A stretch of 64,000 bases of DNA from Promethearchaeota archaeon (GTDB taxonomy: Archaea > Asgardarchaeota > Lokiarchaeia > Sigyniarchaeales > SOKP01). A program made the translations under genes and the position numbers. The notes under the pieces are model-generated. The model was not told where the DNA came from. It saw only the letters and a program-made list of their open reading frames with translations, and searched no databases. Below are positions 1 through 9,351 of the stretch, piece by piece; the stretch's first letter is position 1, and each line of letters opens with the position of its first letter. The stretch covers positions 1 through 64,000 of the forward strand of contig JALGVJ010000019.1 of NCBI GenBank assembly GCA_029838195.1, in the 5' to 3' direction.

Positions 1-1
1 C

Positions 2-97
2 GGACTACAAGCGAGAGCCGACAAAACTGCGATTGCTATAATCTTGATTTTTGTCGCTCTTAAAGTTAAAAGATTTAAAAACCAAGCTAAATTATAA
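2..97 (+). CDS. C-terminal end of an unidentified membrane protein (partial)
   Basis: An open frame enters from the left edge and ends at the TAA at 95-97. About 31 residues remain: a short charged stretch, one hydrophobic segment (AIAIILIFVAL) that could be a last transmembrane helix, and a basic tail (KVKRFKNQAKL), which suggests a cytoplasmic C-terminus. Nothing in it identifies a family. It could also be a chance open frame, although the helix followed by a basic tail argues for a real gene end. Confidence 0.4.
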   Translation, partial: GLQARADKTAIAIILIFVALKVKRFKNQAKL

Positions 98-188
98 ACT
101 TAAAAATACCCTCAAGAAGATTATTTGATATTTATATTGGAAAATTATCATGTAATATTAAAATAAAAAAATTTGTAAGTGAGATATT

Positions 189-914
189 TTGTTATTTCAA
201 ATGGATTTAGCACGATTTTTAACAGTATATATAGCCCAAGGAATTGGTTTCGCTGTATTTGTATATCTAGCCATTAAAATTCTCAAGCGCGATACGAAAC
301 GATTGAACATCATTTTTTCCCTCTTTTTCATTTCTGCCGCCGCTGGACTCTTCATTAATTTCATCTATGCACCTTTAACGAATCCAAACGTGGTGCTAAT
401 CATGAATTTCTTTACGAATTTCGGAATAGTCTTTAGCGTGATATTTCTCTTAGTATTTGACTTGATCATCTTAAAATCAGAGAAAATCATTACACCCAAG
501 AAACAACTCATGATCATCGGAGGATACGGAATTGCTGCGTTTTGCATGTTGTTCTTTTTATTCATTCCAGGATGGGGCGTGCAAATCGATGCTACCACGA
601 ATTGGAAACCCGTCTGGAGCCTCCCTTTTTATTTCTATGTCATATCGATCATGACAATCATGGCATTCCTTCCCACGGTTTATTATTCCTTTAAAATATA
701 TAATCAATTTGAAGATCCCTTGTTAAAAAAAAAGTGGAAATTTTTCATCATAGGGATGCTCGCTCTATACATGTTTTCCTATTGCATTTTTACTTCCAAT
801 TTCCTGAATATAGATGTTGTTAGAACCGTCATGGGCGGTATTGGGTTGATTTTGGGAATTGTCGGTACGAATTTAATGTATTACGGCGTGGGACGTCAAA
901 TTAGAAAAGATTAG
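189..914 (+). CDS. Multi-pass membrane protein of unknown function
   Basis: The 241-residue protein is almost entirely hydrophobic and shows about seven membrane-spanning segments, starting with one at residues 10-28 and ending with one near residues 210-232. The short loops are basic (KILKRDTKR, KKKWK). It resembles the free-standing N-terminal membrane sensor halves of archaeal histidine kinases, but no kinase domain follows, so that is only a comparison. The TTG at 189 is preceded by GTGAG at 179-183. The ATG at 201 would remove four residues and is an equal alternative. It stands alone on its strand, with a 140-bp AT-rich gap after it. Confidence 0.7.
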   Translation: MLFQMDLARFLTVYIAQGIGFAVFVYLAIKILKRDTKRLNIIFSLFFISAAAGLFINFIYAPLTNPNVVLIMNFFTNFGIVFSVIFLLVFDLIILKSEKIITPKKQLMIIGGYGIAAFCMLFFLFIPGWGVQIDATTNWKPVWSLPFYFYVISIMTIMAFLPTVYYSFKIYNQFEDPLLKKKWKFFIIGMLALYMFSYCIFTSNFLNIDVVRTVMGGIGLILGIVGTNLMYYGVGRQIRKD

Positions 915-1109
915 ACTTGAAAATATAAAAAATTTTCCTTTTAATTTTCATATCAAAATTTTTTTCTTTTTTTTATTTATATTATGTATTACAAGTGGAA
1001 TGAAATGGAATCATTATCTTGACCATTAAAATCCGTCTTTTATGGAATAAAATCCATGGTATCCTCTACGGTGATGCGAGAATTTGTCATTTTAGGAGGC
1101 AAACCATCC

Positions 1110-1457
1110 ATGCAAAATGAGCTAGAAAGAATTCGAGGCATTGGAAAAACCGCTGCGGAAAGATTATATAAGGCGGGAATCCGTACTATCGAACAATTGG
1201 CCAGCTCTACACCAGAGGAATTAGCGTTTGTCAAGGGAATTGGACTCGTCTCTGCGAAAAAATTAATTAAGAATGCTAAGGAAATCTTAAATTTGGAAAT
1301 GGGTATTGAGAGGGTGCTGGAAAGCATAAAAGAAAATTTCATTAAGAATTGTCCGAAATGCGGGGGACGAATGGAATCAAAATACATCATACTCGGTCCG
1401 GATAAAAGAATTAACGTAAATCAATGTAATATTTGTAAATTTTACATGCCAAAATAA
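1110..1457 (+). CDS. Helix-hairpin-helix protein with C-terminal zinc ribbon
   Basis: The 115-residue protein starts with two helix-hairpin-helix motifs (RIRGIGKTAAERLYKAG and VKGIGLVSAKKL), as found in Rad51/RadA N-terminal domains and DNA-repair nucleases. This predicts non-specific binding to DNA or RNA backbones. The C-terminal third has two CxxC pairs (CPKCGG and CNICKF) that should hold one zinc ion. I chose ATG 1110 because AGGAGG at 1094-1099 lies ten bases upstream. The frame is open back to 1056, but those extra residues look unconserved. A role in DNA repair or recombination is inferred from the domains only. No catalytic domain is present. Confidence 0.75.
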   Translation: MQNELERIRGIGKTAAERLYKAGIRTIEQLASSTPEELAFVKGIGLVSAKKLIKNAKEILNLEMGIERVLESIKENFIKNCPKCGGRMESKYIILGPDKRINVNQCNICKFYMPK

Positions 1458-1580
1458 CCTTTCTCCTTTTTTTACATGATGTTCTAAAGCGTGTCTTTCA
1501 TGGGCGAGTTTCTAAAAGTATCAAATTTATTCCAAAATTCCCGAAATAATCGTTAGAAAAAAAATCTTGTTAAAAAAGTA

Positions 1581-2339
1581 TCACGTGGCTTTTATCAAGG
1601 CCATTAATTTGGTAAATATCTCACCAGCTTTACCTCTTAACACCACGTCCGCTATATCATCCATGAATGTTTCCTCTTTATTAATGAATATGAGCTTAGC
1701 CCCTTGTTGCTTAGCAAGGGATGGCAGTAAATTTGCGGGACTCACCACTAAAGAACTACCCACCATTAAGAAACAATCTGCCTCGCAGCATGCTTTCATG
1801 GCTTCATCCATTACATGACTAGGTAAGGATTCTCCAAATAATACCACTTTCGGCTTGATAAATCCCGAACACTCGCAAATGGGATATTCAACATTTCTCG
1901 TATCAATTTCCTCTAATTTGTATTCCCTTCCGCATCGGATGCAATGTAATAGTCCATACGTGCCGTGTAATTCATAAATCGGAATCCCTTTATAAGACCC
2001 ACTGCCCGCTTTTTGATGCAACATGTCAATGTTTTGCGTGATAATAGCTTTAACCTTTCCCATTTTCTCTAATTCCGCAATCGCATGATGAACCGGATTA
2101 GGTTTGGCTTTTTCTAACACATCTTCCAATTCCCGATGCATTTTCCAAAAAGGAGCCGGGTCCTGAATAAAATAATAATAGTTCGCATACACAGAAGGGT
2201 CATATTTGCTCCATAATCCTCCCTCACTCCTAAAATCAGCAATCCCCGACTCGGTAGAAGCCCCTGCGCCCGTGAAAACCACGATATTTTGCGAATCTTT
2301 AATGACCCGTGCAGCCTTTTTGAGATCTTCTCCATTCAT
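1581..2339 (-). CDS. Sirtuin (Sir2-family) NAD-dependent protein deacetylase
   Basis: This 252-residue protein is a complete sirtuin. It removes acyl groups from lysine using NAD and releases nicotinamide and O-acetyl-ADP-ribose. Visible are the NAD-binding GAGASTESGIADFRS motif (near residue 25), TQNIDMLHQKAG, the catalytic histidine in ELHGT, two zinc-binding Cys pairs (CIRC and CEC), and the PKVVLFGE and GSSLVVSPA motifs. In Sulfolobus a Sir2 enzyme deacetylates the chromatin protein Alba. This window also encodes an Alba at 52579, but with arginines at the acetylation site. It stands alone, convergent with the helix-hairpin-helix gene. Confidence 0.95.
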   Translation of the reverse strand: MNGEDLKKAARVIKDSQNIVVFTGAGASTESGIADFRSEGGLWSKYDPSVYANYYYFIQDPAPFWKMHRELEDVLEKAKPNPVHHAIAELEKMGKVKAIITQNIDMLHQKAGSGSYKGIPIYELHGTYGLLHCIRCGREYKLEEIDTRNVEYPICECSGFIKPKVVLFGESLPSHVMDEAMKACCEADCFLMVGSSLVVSPANLLPSLAKQQGAKLIFINKEETFMDDIADVVLRGKAGEIFTKLMALIKAT

Positions 2340-2618
2340 GATTAATTGAAATATTATTTTTCATGGGATCAAAACACGATATTATTTTTGTTTTTTCTCC
2401 TTTTAAGAATTAATCATCCATAACATAACAAGTTCGATCACATGGTTGAACTCGCTTTACACGAGTTCCTAACCAAAAACCAAGCAATTATTTCAAGTGA
2501 GAACTTCTCGAATTTTTACGATAAAAACATGAATGTCCTTGAATCAAGGTAAAACTAATATAAAAAAAATAAAAATAAAAAATGAATAAACTCTTGAATA
2601 GGAGTTAAACTAAATGCT

Positions 2619-4058
2619 TTATTGGTTCTCTAATTCCATCGCTTTCAATTTTTTTCTGTTTTCAGCCACTTTTTCCGGCGTCAAGTCAAAATATTTCCAA
2701 AAAATTAGACCGGTAATCAGCATTAAAATAGCAGGAACTATTGCCGTGTGGATTCGAATGCCAAAAACTGCTAATGGGGTTTGTGTGGGCGAGCCTTCCA
2801 CGAAGCCCGTAAATATATGAGAAAGAGCAATGGTTACCGCTATGAATGTTTGACCAAATTTGATGATAAACGATTGAAATCCATAGAAAATGCTATATTG
2901 CGTTTTTCCCGTGCGAACAGATATGTCATCAAGGACATCTCCCATTAATGGAGGGTCTATGTACCAATTGGCGCCAATGCCTATTCCAAAAAATATTAAA
3001 CTAATGATCCAGCCAATTAACGTGGAGACAAAAATCAAGGGCAAGAACGTGGCAAATAATAAAAAGCAAGAGATAATTCCTATTAGGCGATTATTTTTAA
3101 TGCGATTAGCCAATATTGTCCATAGAGGAACGGATATTAACGCCCCTAATAACATCGCTCCCAAGAGAAAGGTTATTGCTGATGCTTCTTCATGCAAGAT
3201 ATACGTTGTAACGTAAAAAGCAGAGGTCTGAATCATAACACCACCAACCTGGTACCCAAAAAAATGTATTATTTTTAAGATAAATCGTTTTTCTTTCAAT
3301 ACTTCTTTAGTAGATTTAATAAAAGGAGGCACTTCTAATTTTATTCCCGATTTGATTCTTTGTTCGTACATGTTGCGAACGCGCCTATCTTCATAAACGC
3401 CAGGGAGGATGAATAAGAAAATTATAAAGCCAAATCCAACGGTCACGAGTGCTGCATTCACGTAGGTGGCGGGGTCAAACGTTTTTATAAACATTGGCGG
3501 GATGATTGCAGCTAAGACTAATCCGATGATTCCTAGAATCGTACCAAAACCTTGCACGGTCCGTCTTTCATTTAAGCCTCTGAATTTATCCGGATAAAGG
3601 CTGACAACATTCACGTCATATACGGTAATGCACGTGTCATAGAGGCAGAGGGTTCCCACTTCCCATCCAAAAATAGCCCATTGATGTTCGGCTACGATTT
3701 CTGGGGAGCCGTACCAATTAGAAGGCACGAGATAAATTAATAAATAGGAGATGAGAAATGGAAATGCTCCGATTATTATCCAAGGAAACCGTTTAAATCC
3801 TTTTTTGTTCCATGGCATGCGAGGGTGAATTTTTTCTATCATCCAGCCCGTAATTGGATCATTTATGGCATTCCAGATGGAATAGAGCACGAAGGCGAGA
3901 GCTGCAATGGCGGAGGACAACCCGATAACATTTTCATAGAAAAAAAACACGGAAAATCCAAAGGCAGCGGCAACCCATTGGCCGAATAATTCGCGGGCGC
4001 CATAGCTTGCCATGATTCGCTTGGGATATTGAGGTATTTCTTTTTCTTGTTCCGTCAT
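2619..4058 (-). CDS. Sugar:cation symporter of the GPH (MFS_2) family
   Basis: The 479-residue protein has about twelve membrane segments. Its N-terminal half carries GPH-family features: a conserved WNAINDPITGWMIE stretch (residues 60-75) with the Asp used in cation coupling, and a basic loop (KKGFKRFPW) after helix 2. Family members import sugars or glycosides with Na+ or H+. The C-terminal PEKVAENRKKLKAMEL tail is typical. A second close member lies at 11792 and a more distant sugar carrier at 15797. The substrate cannot be read from sequence. The start is an ATG with its own upstream AT-rich region, so it is probably monocistronic. Confidence 0.85.
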   Translation of the reverse strand: MTEQEKEIPQYPKRIMASYGARELFGQWVAAAFGFSVFFFYENVIGLSSAIAALAFVLYSIWNAINDPITGWMIEKIHPRMPWNKKGFKRFPWIIIGAFPFLISYLLIYLVPSNWYGSPEIVAEHQWAIFGWEVGTLCLYDTCITVYDVNVVSLYPDKFRGLNERRTVQGFGTILGIIGLVLAAIIPPMFIKTFDPATYVNAALVTVGFGFIIFLFILPGVYEDRRVRNMYEQRIKSGIKLEVPPFIKSTKEVLKEKRFILKIIHFFGYQVGGVMIQTSAFYVTTYILHEEASAITFLLGAMLLGALISVPLWTILANRIKNNRLIGIISCFLLFATFLPLIFVSTLIGWIISLIFFGIGIGANWYIDPPLMGDVLDDISVRTGKTQYSIFYGFQSFIIKFGQTFIAVTIALSHIFTGFVEGSPTQTPLAVFGIRIHTAIVPAILMLITGLIFWKYFDLTPEKVAENRKKLKAMELENQ

Positions 4059-4244
4059 TTTTCATTTTCAATTTTTTAATTTTTTTAACGGGGAAAAAAA
4101 CATTCTTTTTCAAATGAATAATTTTGTATTAAATAGGTTTTAAAAGTTACTAAAAAAATGGGGGAAGGGAAAGAATAGGGGATTTATATTAGATAATCCA
4201 TTAAACACCTTATTAAATTTTTAAGAAGGGGATATTTTTATGTC

Positions 4245-4970
4245 ATGAAAGACACATATAAACCAAGGAAAAATAAGGGATTAATGAATATGAAAATAAT
4301 GGTTTTTGAGCCACATCCGGACGATCTTCTTTTTGGTCCGGGACCAATCTTGCTGGAATGGATAGAAGAAAAAAGGAATGATATTCATGTGATCACGGTC
4401 ACGGATGGAAGGGCATGTTATCGAGGAGGAGATGTTTATGCGCCAGAGGTAAAGGATTATACTGAAGATGATGTAGCGCGCATGCGGATAGAGGAGGCAA
4501 GAAAAGCCATTTCTTTTTTGGGACTTCCTGAAGAGAATCATTATTTATTTTATTTTCACGATGCTGATGGTTCCAAGTACGTAGCGAAAGGGATAGAAAA
4601 AGCAAAACCCTTGCTTCGAGACGTGGACCGTTTAGTGTGTCCGAGTAAAAATAATAGACACATGGACCATCAAGCCACGCATGATATTGCGGTGGGAGCT
4701 GCAAGAGAGTTAGAATTAAAGGATATAGAGTATTTTATCTATTTCATACCTTCTTATGGGCAATTTCATGAAGATTCTAAAGAAAAACAGTTTGAATATA
4801 CCATTTCGGAAGAAAAAGCCAAGGTATTGATGAACTGGCTTCAGATATATCAATCTCAAGCAAAAATAAAATACACGTGGAAGATGTATACTCGTTTTTT
4901 AAAGAACATTCGAACGTGGAAATATGCGATTTTTAAATATAACGATATGGGTAAATATTATAATTTTTAA
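4245..4970 (+). CDS. PIG-L (LmbE-like) family N-deacetylase
   Basis: The 241-residue protein has the PIG-L zinc site: EPHPDDLLFGPG near residues 22-33 and a second His cluster NRHMDHQATHD near residue 140. Family members remove acetyl groups from N-acetylglucosamine-type substrates in glycolipid, mycothiol or chitin-oligosaccharide metabolism. No signal peptide is seen, so it is probably cytosolic. ATG 4245 follows AAGGGG at 4226-4231. ATG 4284 is an alternative start just before the conserved first strand. It lies between a sugar symporter and a broken nucleotidyltransferase gene. The exact substrate is unknown. Confidence 0.85.
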   Translation: MKDTYKPRKNKGLMNMKIMVFEPHPDDLLFGPGPILLEWIEEKRNDIHVITVTDGRACYRGGDVYAPEVKDYTEDDVARMRIEEARKAISFLGLPEENHYLFYFHDADGSKYVAKGIEKAKPLLRDVDRLVCPSKNNRHMDHQATHDIAVGAARELELKDIEYFIYFIPSYGQFHEDSKEKQFEYTISEEKAKVLMNWLQIYQSQAKIKYTWKMYTRFLKNIRTWKYAIFKYNDMGKYYNF

Positions 4971-4998
4971 AGGTGGAAAAAACAATGGGAGATTTTAA

Positions 4999-5220
4999 AT
5001 GAGAGAACTTCACGAAAAAGCGATAAAAAAGTTTGTTGAGTAATTAAAAACTCAAGAGCAATATTTGGCTTTAATAATTGGAGGATCCGTTGCTAAAGGG
5101 CTTGAGAGAGATGATTCGGATATTGATGTCATTCTTGTTGTAAAAGATGATTATTATGAAAAGCAAAAGAAAAAGCGCAGGTTATTATATAGTTCTTCAG
5201 TTTCTCAAGGAAGTAGCTGA
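4999..5220 (+). pseudogene. 5' fragment of a MNT-type nucleotidyltransferase gene, disrupted
   Basis: The frame from ATG 4999 encodes the catalytic start of a DNA-polymerase-beta-like minimal nucleotidyltransferase: IIGGSVAKGLERDDSDIDVILVV, with the G-G-S motif and two Asp residues (DID). It is broken by an in-frame TAA at 5041-5043. After about 5195 (KKRRLLYSS) the sequence no longer looks like the family and the frame stops at 5218. The decayed recombinase on the other strand begins about there. The 3' part of the same gene appears to resume at 5763. I read this as one ancestral gene split by a mobile element and then mutated. Confidence 0.75.
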
Positions 5221-5655
5221 AAGAGTGAGGGGTGTCTTCCACGACATAAGGATGAATTAATTCAAGAGATACGTTCCAACTATTCAAGAAGGTTTCAATG
5301 AGAAACAGCCCTTTCCGCTTGTCATTGAGCCCAGAGCCCACGTCTGAATACACCTTGTAGAGGCGATATCCTTTTCTCATGGCATGCCCCTTGAGAAGGG
5401 CAAGCTGTCGATTTAAATCTCCCGATGCCTTTTGTCGAGTGCCGGACACTCGTCCGTAGAGAGCCACCTTCTTTTTTTCATGGGACTTCGTTTTTTCCCG
5501 AATCAACGCAACGCCAAGATGCGTGCTCTCTTGTATCGTCGATGATTGCCAGGTGTCCAGAAATCTGCTTTAGATTTTCCCGAGCGATCCCACCTTCTTA
5601 AAGTTTTAGTACTGACGCCGAATGAGGAGGCAACATATCCGATGGAGCGAGAGAA
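5186..5655 (-). pseudogene. Decayed IS607-type serine recombinase (TnpA)
   Basis: On the minus strand, 5652-5503 encodes a MerR-like helix-turn-helix: SIGYVASSFGVS, TLRRWDRSGK and FWTPGNHRRYKRA. A frame change at about 5505 then leads into a serine-recombinase catalytic start: ALYGRVSGTRQ (the Ser is the nucleophile), DLNRQLALLKG and YSDVGSGLNDKRKGL. This order is that of IS607 TnpA. The copy has a frameshift between the two domains. After KRKGL it jumps to LELIHPYVVEDTPHS, skipping roughly 45 residues of the usual catalytic domain. It cannot be functional. No tnpB companion remains. Confidence 0.85.
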
Positions 5656-5762
5656 AGAAAGAGCTCATGAAGAATGCTCAAGAAAGACAATAAAAAACCC
5701 CTTTATTTTTGTGTTCATGTCTAATTTTGCCCAAAATTGGTTTGACTAGTCGGCGACTGTTT
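5196..5762. mobile_element. Remnant of an IS607-like element inserted in a nucleotidyltransferase gene
   Basis: The left limit (about 5196) is where homology to the nucleotidyltransferase stops. The right limit (5762) is where a 63-bp repeat ends and the same reading frame of the interrupted gene resumes. The remnant holds only the decayed TnpA and the terminal repeat. The TnpB part of a complete IS607 element is lost. The right boundary is well supported by the second copy of the repeat at 38531. The left boundary is an estimate. Confidence 0.6.
5700..5762 (+). repeat. 63-bp repeat, copy A (probable element end)
   Basis: This segment matches the reverse complement of 38531-38593 at 59 of 63 positions. 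It lies upstream of the decayed TnpA. Its outer end carries an 11-bp palindrome (AGTCGGCGACT, 5749-5759), and the interrupted host gene resumes right after it. I infer that it is the TnpA-proximal end of an IS607-like element. Confidence 0.8.
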
Positions 5763-5909
5763 CCGTATCAAAAATTATTCATGAATGTGTTAGAAAAGGC
5801 TCCGGAGAAGCCGGAAAACTTTCTCGAATTGATGAAAAATGTATTAAAAGCGCCTAATCGGGAAAATGTTGAAGCCTTATATAATGCGGTCAAAAATTTC
5901 AAAAAATAG
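5763..5909 (+). pseudogene. 3' fragment of the disrupted nucleotidyltransferase gene
   Basis: An open frame runs from the end of the 63-bp repeat to the TAG at 5907-5909. It encodes PYQKLFMNVLEKAPEKPENF, then FLELMKNVLKAPNRENVEA, then a short helical end. From memory of the family this resembles the helical C-terminus of stand-alone nucleotidyltransferases like the one broken at 4999-5195. The two pieces together are shorter than a typical family member, so part of the middle was probably deleted. An internal ATG at 5781 could give a 42-residue peptide. I see no reason to call that a gene. Confidence 0.5.
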
Positions 5910-6059
5910 AAAGTGCGGGGATTTTGGTCAAATCATTTCCTTTTTGATTCCGAGCTGGCATGGTTAGAAGGAAAACCATGGGTTGGCGATCTCTAATATT
6001 TTTTTTAATTGTACGATTTTAAATTTATTTTAAAAGCATGTAGTCGGGTTATTGAAAAA

Positions 6060-7691
6060 CTATTTCCCATGTCTAAGAATTTTTCCCGGCAGGTGCTCTG
6101 AGCGCTCTCCCTCTCGTAGAACTATAGTACCATTTACAAGAACATGTTTTATTCCAATGGGATATTGATGTGGGTTAGTATATGTAGCCGTATCGATAAT
6201 TGAGGCCGGGTCAAAAATCACGATATCAGCATGAAAATTAGGGCGAATTAATCCTCGATCAAGAATGCCCGCTAATTGGGCAGGCAACGATGTGCTTTTT
6301 CGAATCGCTTCTTCAAGAGAGAGGAGTTTGCGTTCTCGCACGAATTCTCCAAGAAATTTTGGATAGGTTCCATACGTTCGTGGATGAGTTAAGTTTTTAG
6401 AAGTAATGCCTTGGGAGGCCCGAGGCGCAGAATCTGTTTCGAAAGCAATGATCGGGCTTCTTAGAAAGTTAATTATGTCTTCCTCTCCCCGTAAATGGGT
6501 AATAATGACTTCGGGATCCAATTCCTCTTCGATGAGCAAATCAATGAGCGTTTCAAAAGGATCTGCTTCTTGCAGCTTGGCTATTTCTGAGAGATTCTTC
6601 CCCTCGAATGGACCATATTTTTCTGATTTTAAACCCAATGGCAAGATATTTTCCACTCCTAAAAGATCAAATGGGACCCATTCAGGCCAATCTTCTTTTT
6701 TTTCCGGCCCGTTTTTTATTTGATGGATGATCAAATCCCGTGTTTCAGAATGTTTCAGGCATTCCAAGGTTTTCTTTTTTCCACCCTCATAGGACCAAGG
6801 AGGAAGGAGCATTAAAATATCCGTATTTACAGAATCATAAGCATGCATATCGCTTCCCACTTCAATTCCGTTATCCCGAGCTTTTTTTATTAACCTTAAA
6901 AACGTTTTACTGCGCCCCCAATATGGACTTCCAAAAACGGAGGCATGAGAAATTTGAACTTTTACTCCTGTTTTTTCACCGATTTCAATTGCCTCTTGAA
7001 CGGATTTTCTTAATTCACCCGCGTATGATCTCAAATGAGAGTAATAATATCCATTATATCTCGCAACAATCTTGGCTAATTCAATAATTTCCTCAGTTTT
7101 AGCAAACCATCCTGGTGGATAAAACAATCCCGTGGAGATTCCCATAGCGCCCGAGTTCATTGCTTCTATCACGTACTCTTTCATGAGATCCAGTTCTTTT
7201 TCCGTAGGAGCACGATCATCGAACCCCATGACAGCAATTCGAATGGTGCCGTGCCCTACTAATAATTTCATGTTACTCGCTATTCCAATTTCCTCAATCT
7301 TACTCAAATATTCCCCGAAAGTTGTCCAGTCAAATTTATGAGAGTCATGCGAAGGTATAATAGCCCCTAAATATTTTTTTAAAAGATCTAATTTTTCCGG
7401 ATTGATTGGTGCCAAGCTATACCCGCAATTTCCGGCAACATGGGTGGTAATACCTTGCCGTATGGAACTCTCTTGCTTTGGTTCTAAAAAATTAGTAGCA
7501 TCCGCATGACTATGAATATCAATGAAGCCGGGAGATACTATTAATCTCTTCGCATCAATTACTTGGTCGGCATTCTCGCGTTCTAAATAACCAATTTTGG
7601 TTATTTTCTCTCCCTCAATTAGAAGATCCGCTTGAAACCATGGATTACCCGTTCCATCAAGGATCTTTCCATTTTTAATGATAATACTCAA
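6060..7691 (-). CDS. N-acyl-D-amino-acid deacylase (amidohydrolase family 3)
   Basis: The 543-residue protein belongs to the D-aminoacylase branch of the amidohydrolases, which remove acyl groups from N-acyl-D-amino acids or related amides. It shows the metal site VSPGFIDIHSHADAT (near residue 55), GNCGYSLAP, the HASVFG and DMHAYDS histidines, and a C-terminal RGLIRPNFHADIVIFDP strand. I chose TTG 7691 because GAGGT at 7704-7700 lies eight bases upstream and the protein then begins MSIIIKNGKILDGTG, the usual family start. ATG 7706 is the longer alternative. It is co-oriented with the aminotransferase at 7939, but a 230-bp gap separates them. Confidence 0.9.
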   Translation of the reverse strand: MSIIIKNGKILDGTGNPWFQADLLIEGEKITKIGYLERENADQVIDAKRLIVSPGFIDIHSHADATNFLEPKQESSIRQGITTHVAGNCGYSLAPINPEKLDLLKKYLGAIIPSHDSHKFDWTTFGEYLSKIEEIGIASNMKLLVGHGTIRIAVMGFDDRAPTEKELDLMKEYVIEAMNSGAMGISTGLFYPPGWFAKTEEIIELAKIVARYNGYYYSHLRSYAGELRKSVQEAIEIGEKTGVKVQISHASVFGSPYWGRSKTFLRLIKKARDNGIEVGSDMHAYDSVNTDILMLLPPWSYEGGKKKTLECLKHSETRDLIIHQIKNGPEKKEDWPEWVPFDLLGVENILPLGLKSEKYGPFEGKNLSEIAKLQEADPFETLIDLLIEEELDPEVIITHLRGEEDIINFLRSPIIAFETDSAPRASQGITSKNLTHPRTYGTYPKFLGEFVRERKLLSLEEAIRKSTSLPAQLAGILDRGLIRPNFHADIVIFDPASIIDTATYTNPHQYPIGIKHVLVNGTIVLREGERSEHLPGKILRHGK

Positions 7692-7938
7692 AATGAATGA
7701 CCTCATTCATGATGTCTTGTTTTAAATTTTCGAGTTATCTCTTAATAAATTTTATTTTTTTTTCCACCCTATTCTTTTAGAATCGAATAACTAATTTACA
7801 TTTTTATTTTCATGAGATAGTTCATATCAAGTATTAAATAACTTTAACTTCAGGAAGCTTCAATTTCCAAAAAAAACCATTAATTCTAAAAGCTACTTTC
7901 TCAAATAAAAAGAGGAGTTAAAATAAAAAAGAGGGGAG

Positions 7939-9351
7939 TTATTCAACCTTTTGACAAATATTGTCTATTTTTTTAATGGTTTCATCAATGATTTCATCCG
8001 TATGTTTAATACACGTGTAAAAACGGCTGCCTGCCACGCTAATGATTTCTTGATCCACTAAAGCTGCGCCCATGTGCTCCATGAATTCTTTCCGTTCTTT
8101 AATTTGAGGCGCTTGAGAGGGATTCGTTATATCTAAGCCAAACACGCAGCTCGTTTGAAAATGAACAGTAGCATTATAGTTATATGAAAACCATGGTAAA
8201 TCATATTGAGCGAAAACTTCATTCAATCCATTTGACAAGCGAGTTGCGGCTCTGCCCGCTATTTCCGTAGCATTTGTTTTTTCCACGAATTTAATTGCCC
8301 AATAAGCTGCAGCACAGGTCAAGGGATTTGCTGCCAGAGTACCCCCGCAATAAGCCCGTTTGGTACCTCCTCCGACACCTGCCGCTACCGTGGACATTAC
8401 ATCTTCCCTTCCTCCAATAGCTGCCGCTGAAGGATATCCATGACCCACGATTTTACCAAATACAGAAATATCGGGAGTATAATCAAAATATGCCTGACCG
8501 CCGCCCATGTGGAGTCTAAACGCTGCCACCACTTCATCTGAAATTAATAACGCATCATTCTCTCGACATAATTCTTCGACTTCCTTATTGAATCCAGGTT
8601 TTACAGGAATGGCCCCTGATTCACCTCCCATGGGTTCAATGATGACGGCAGCTACCCTTCTTTTCTCTTTAAACATTTTCCTTAAGGCCTCAATATCATT
8701 TGGGGGCGCAGAATCTATATATTGAAAGATTGGTTTTGGAATACCATGGGATTCCATCCGTTTCGTTCCTGGGATGTGCATGTCATAAACTAATTGATCG
8801 GACCATCCATGATAACTCCCTCCAATTTTTATGACATGATTTCGACCAGTAAACACTCGAGCCACGCGAATAGCAAGCATGTCGGCTTCGGTTCCACTCT
8901 GCAACCAGCGAATTTTCTCACATGATGGAAAATGTTTTTGTAAAAGTTCTGCGGCTTTATATTCATATTCATGGGTTATTCCATGACATGAGCCAATTTC
9001 TTGTATTAGTTCCGTGATTTTTTCCGTAAGTGGTTTATAATTATGGCCTAAAATAATCGGGCCTCCACACATTAAATAATCCGTGAGGACTACATCATCA
9101 ACAGTTTGCATGTAGCAATCCCATACCTTCTTGCTTTCCAATGGAAAGGGATAATTGAAGGCAAGATTATGCTCTACACCTCCCGGAATGATCTTTTTTG
9201 CTCGCTCAAAAGCTTGTTTAGATTTAGCGTGATTTTTTTCATATCGCTCTACTATTCCTCGCAATTCTTCCGGTTTGAATCGTTTCATGGGGGACGTTAC
9301 GATTGCATTTATACGCCTAATTTGTTCCTCATATTCCATGTTCGTACTCAT
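7939..9351 (-). CDS. Class III PLP aminotransferase (glutamate-1-semialdehyde aminomutase-like)
   Basis: The 470-residue protein is a fold-type I PLP enzyme of the class III family. Visible are GGPIILGHNYKP near residue 95, the GTEAD phosphate-binding segment, ISDEVVAAFRLH with the ring-binding Asp, and the lysine that forms the Schiff base in VFGKIVGHGYP. It resembles HemL, but no other haem-synthesis genes are nearby and several lineages use such enzymes in amino-sugar or omega-amino-acid catabolism. The neighbouring D-aminoacylase suggests amino acid or amino sugar breakdown. The substrate is inferred, not shown. Length is near the family norm. Confidence 0.85.
   Translation of the reverse strand: MSTNMEYEEQIRRINAIVTSPMKRFKPEELRGIVERYEKNHAKSKQAFERAKKIIPGGVEHNLAFNYPFPLESKKVWDCYMQTVDDVVLTDYLMCGGPIILGHNYKPLTEKITELIQEIGSCHGITHEYEYKAAELLQKHFPSCEKIRWLQSGTEADMLAIRVARVFTGRNHVIKIGGSYHGWSDQLVYDMHIPGTKRMESHGIPKPIFQYIDSAPPNDIEALRKMFKEKRRVAAVIIEPMGGESGAIPVKPGFNKEVEELCRENDALLISDEVVAAFRLHMGGGQAYFDYTPDISVFGKIVGHGYPSAAAIGGREDVMSTVAAGVGGGTKRAYCGGTLAANPLTCAAAYWAIKFVEKTNATEIAGRAATRLSNGLNEVFAQYDLPWFSYNYNATVHFQTSCVFGLDITNPSQAPQIKERKEFMEHMGAALVDQEIISVAGSRFYTCIKHTDEIIDETIKKIDNICQKVE

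Noticed and set aside
5129-5506. The 125-codon minus-strand frame as an intact small resolvase
   Set aside because: The HTH domain lies upstream in another frame and about 45 catalytic-domain residues are missing, so it is a remnant.
5546-5749. 67-codon plus-strand frame over the TnpA HTH
   Set aside because: It lies opposite the recognisable HTH coding sequence and has no features of its own.
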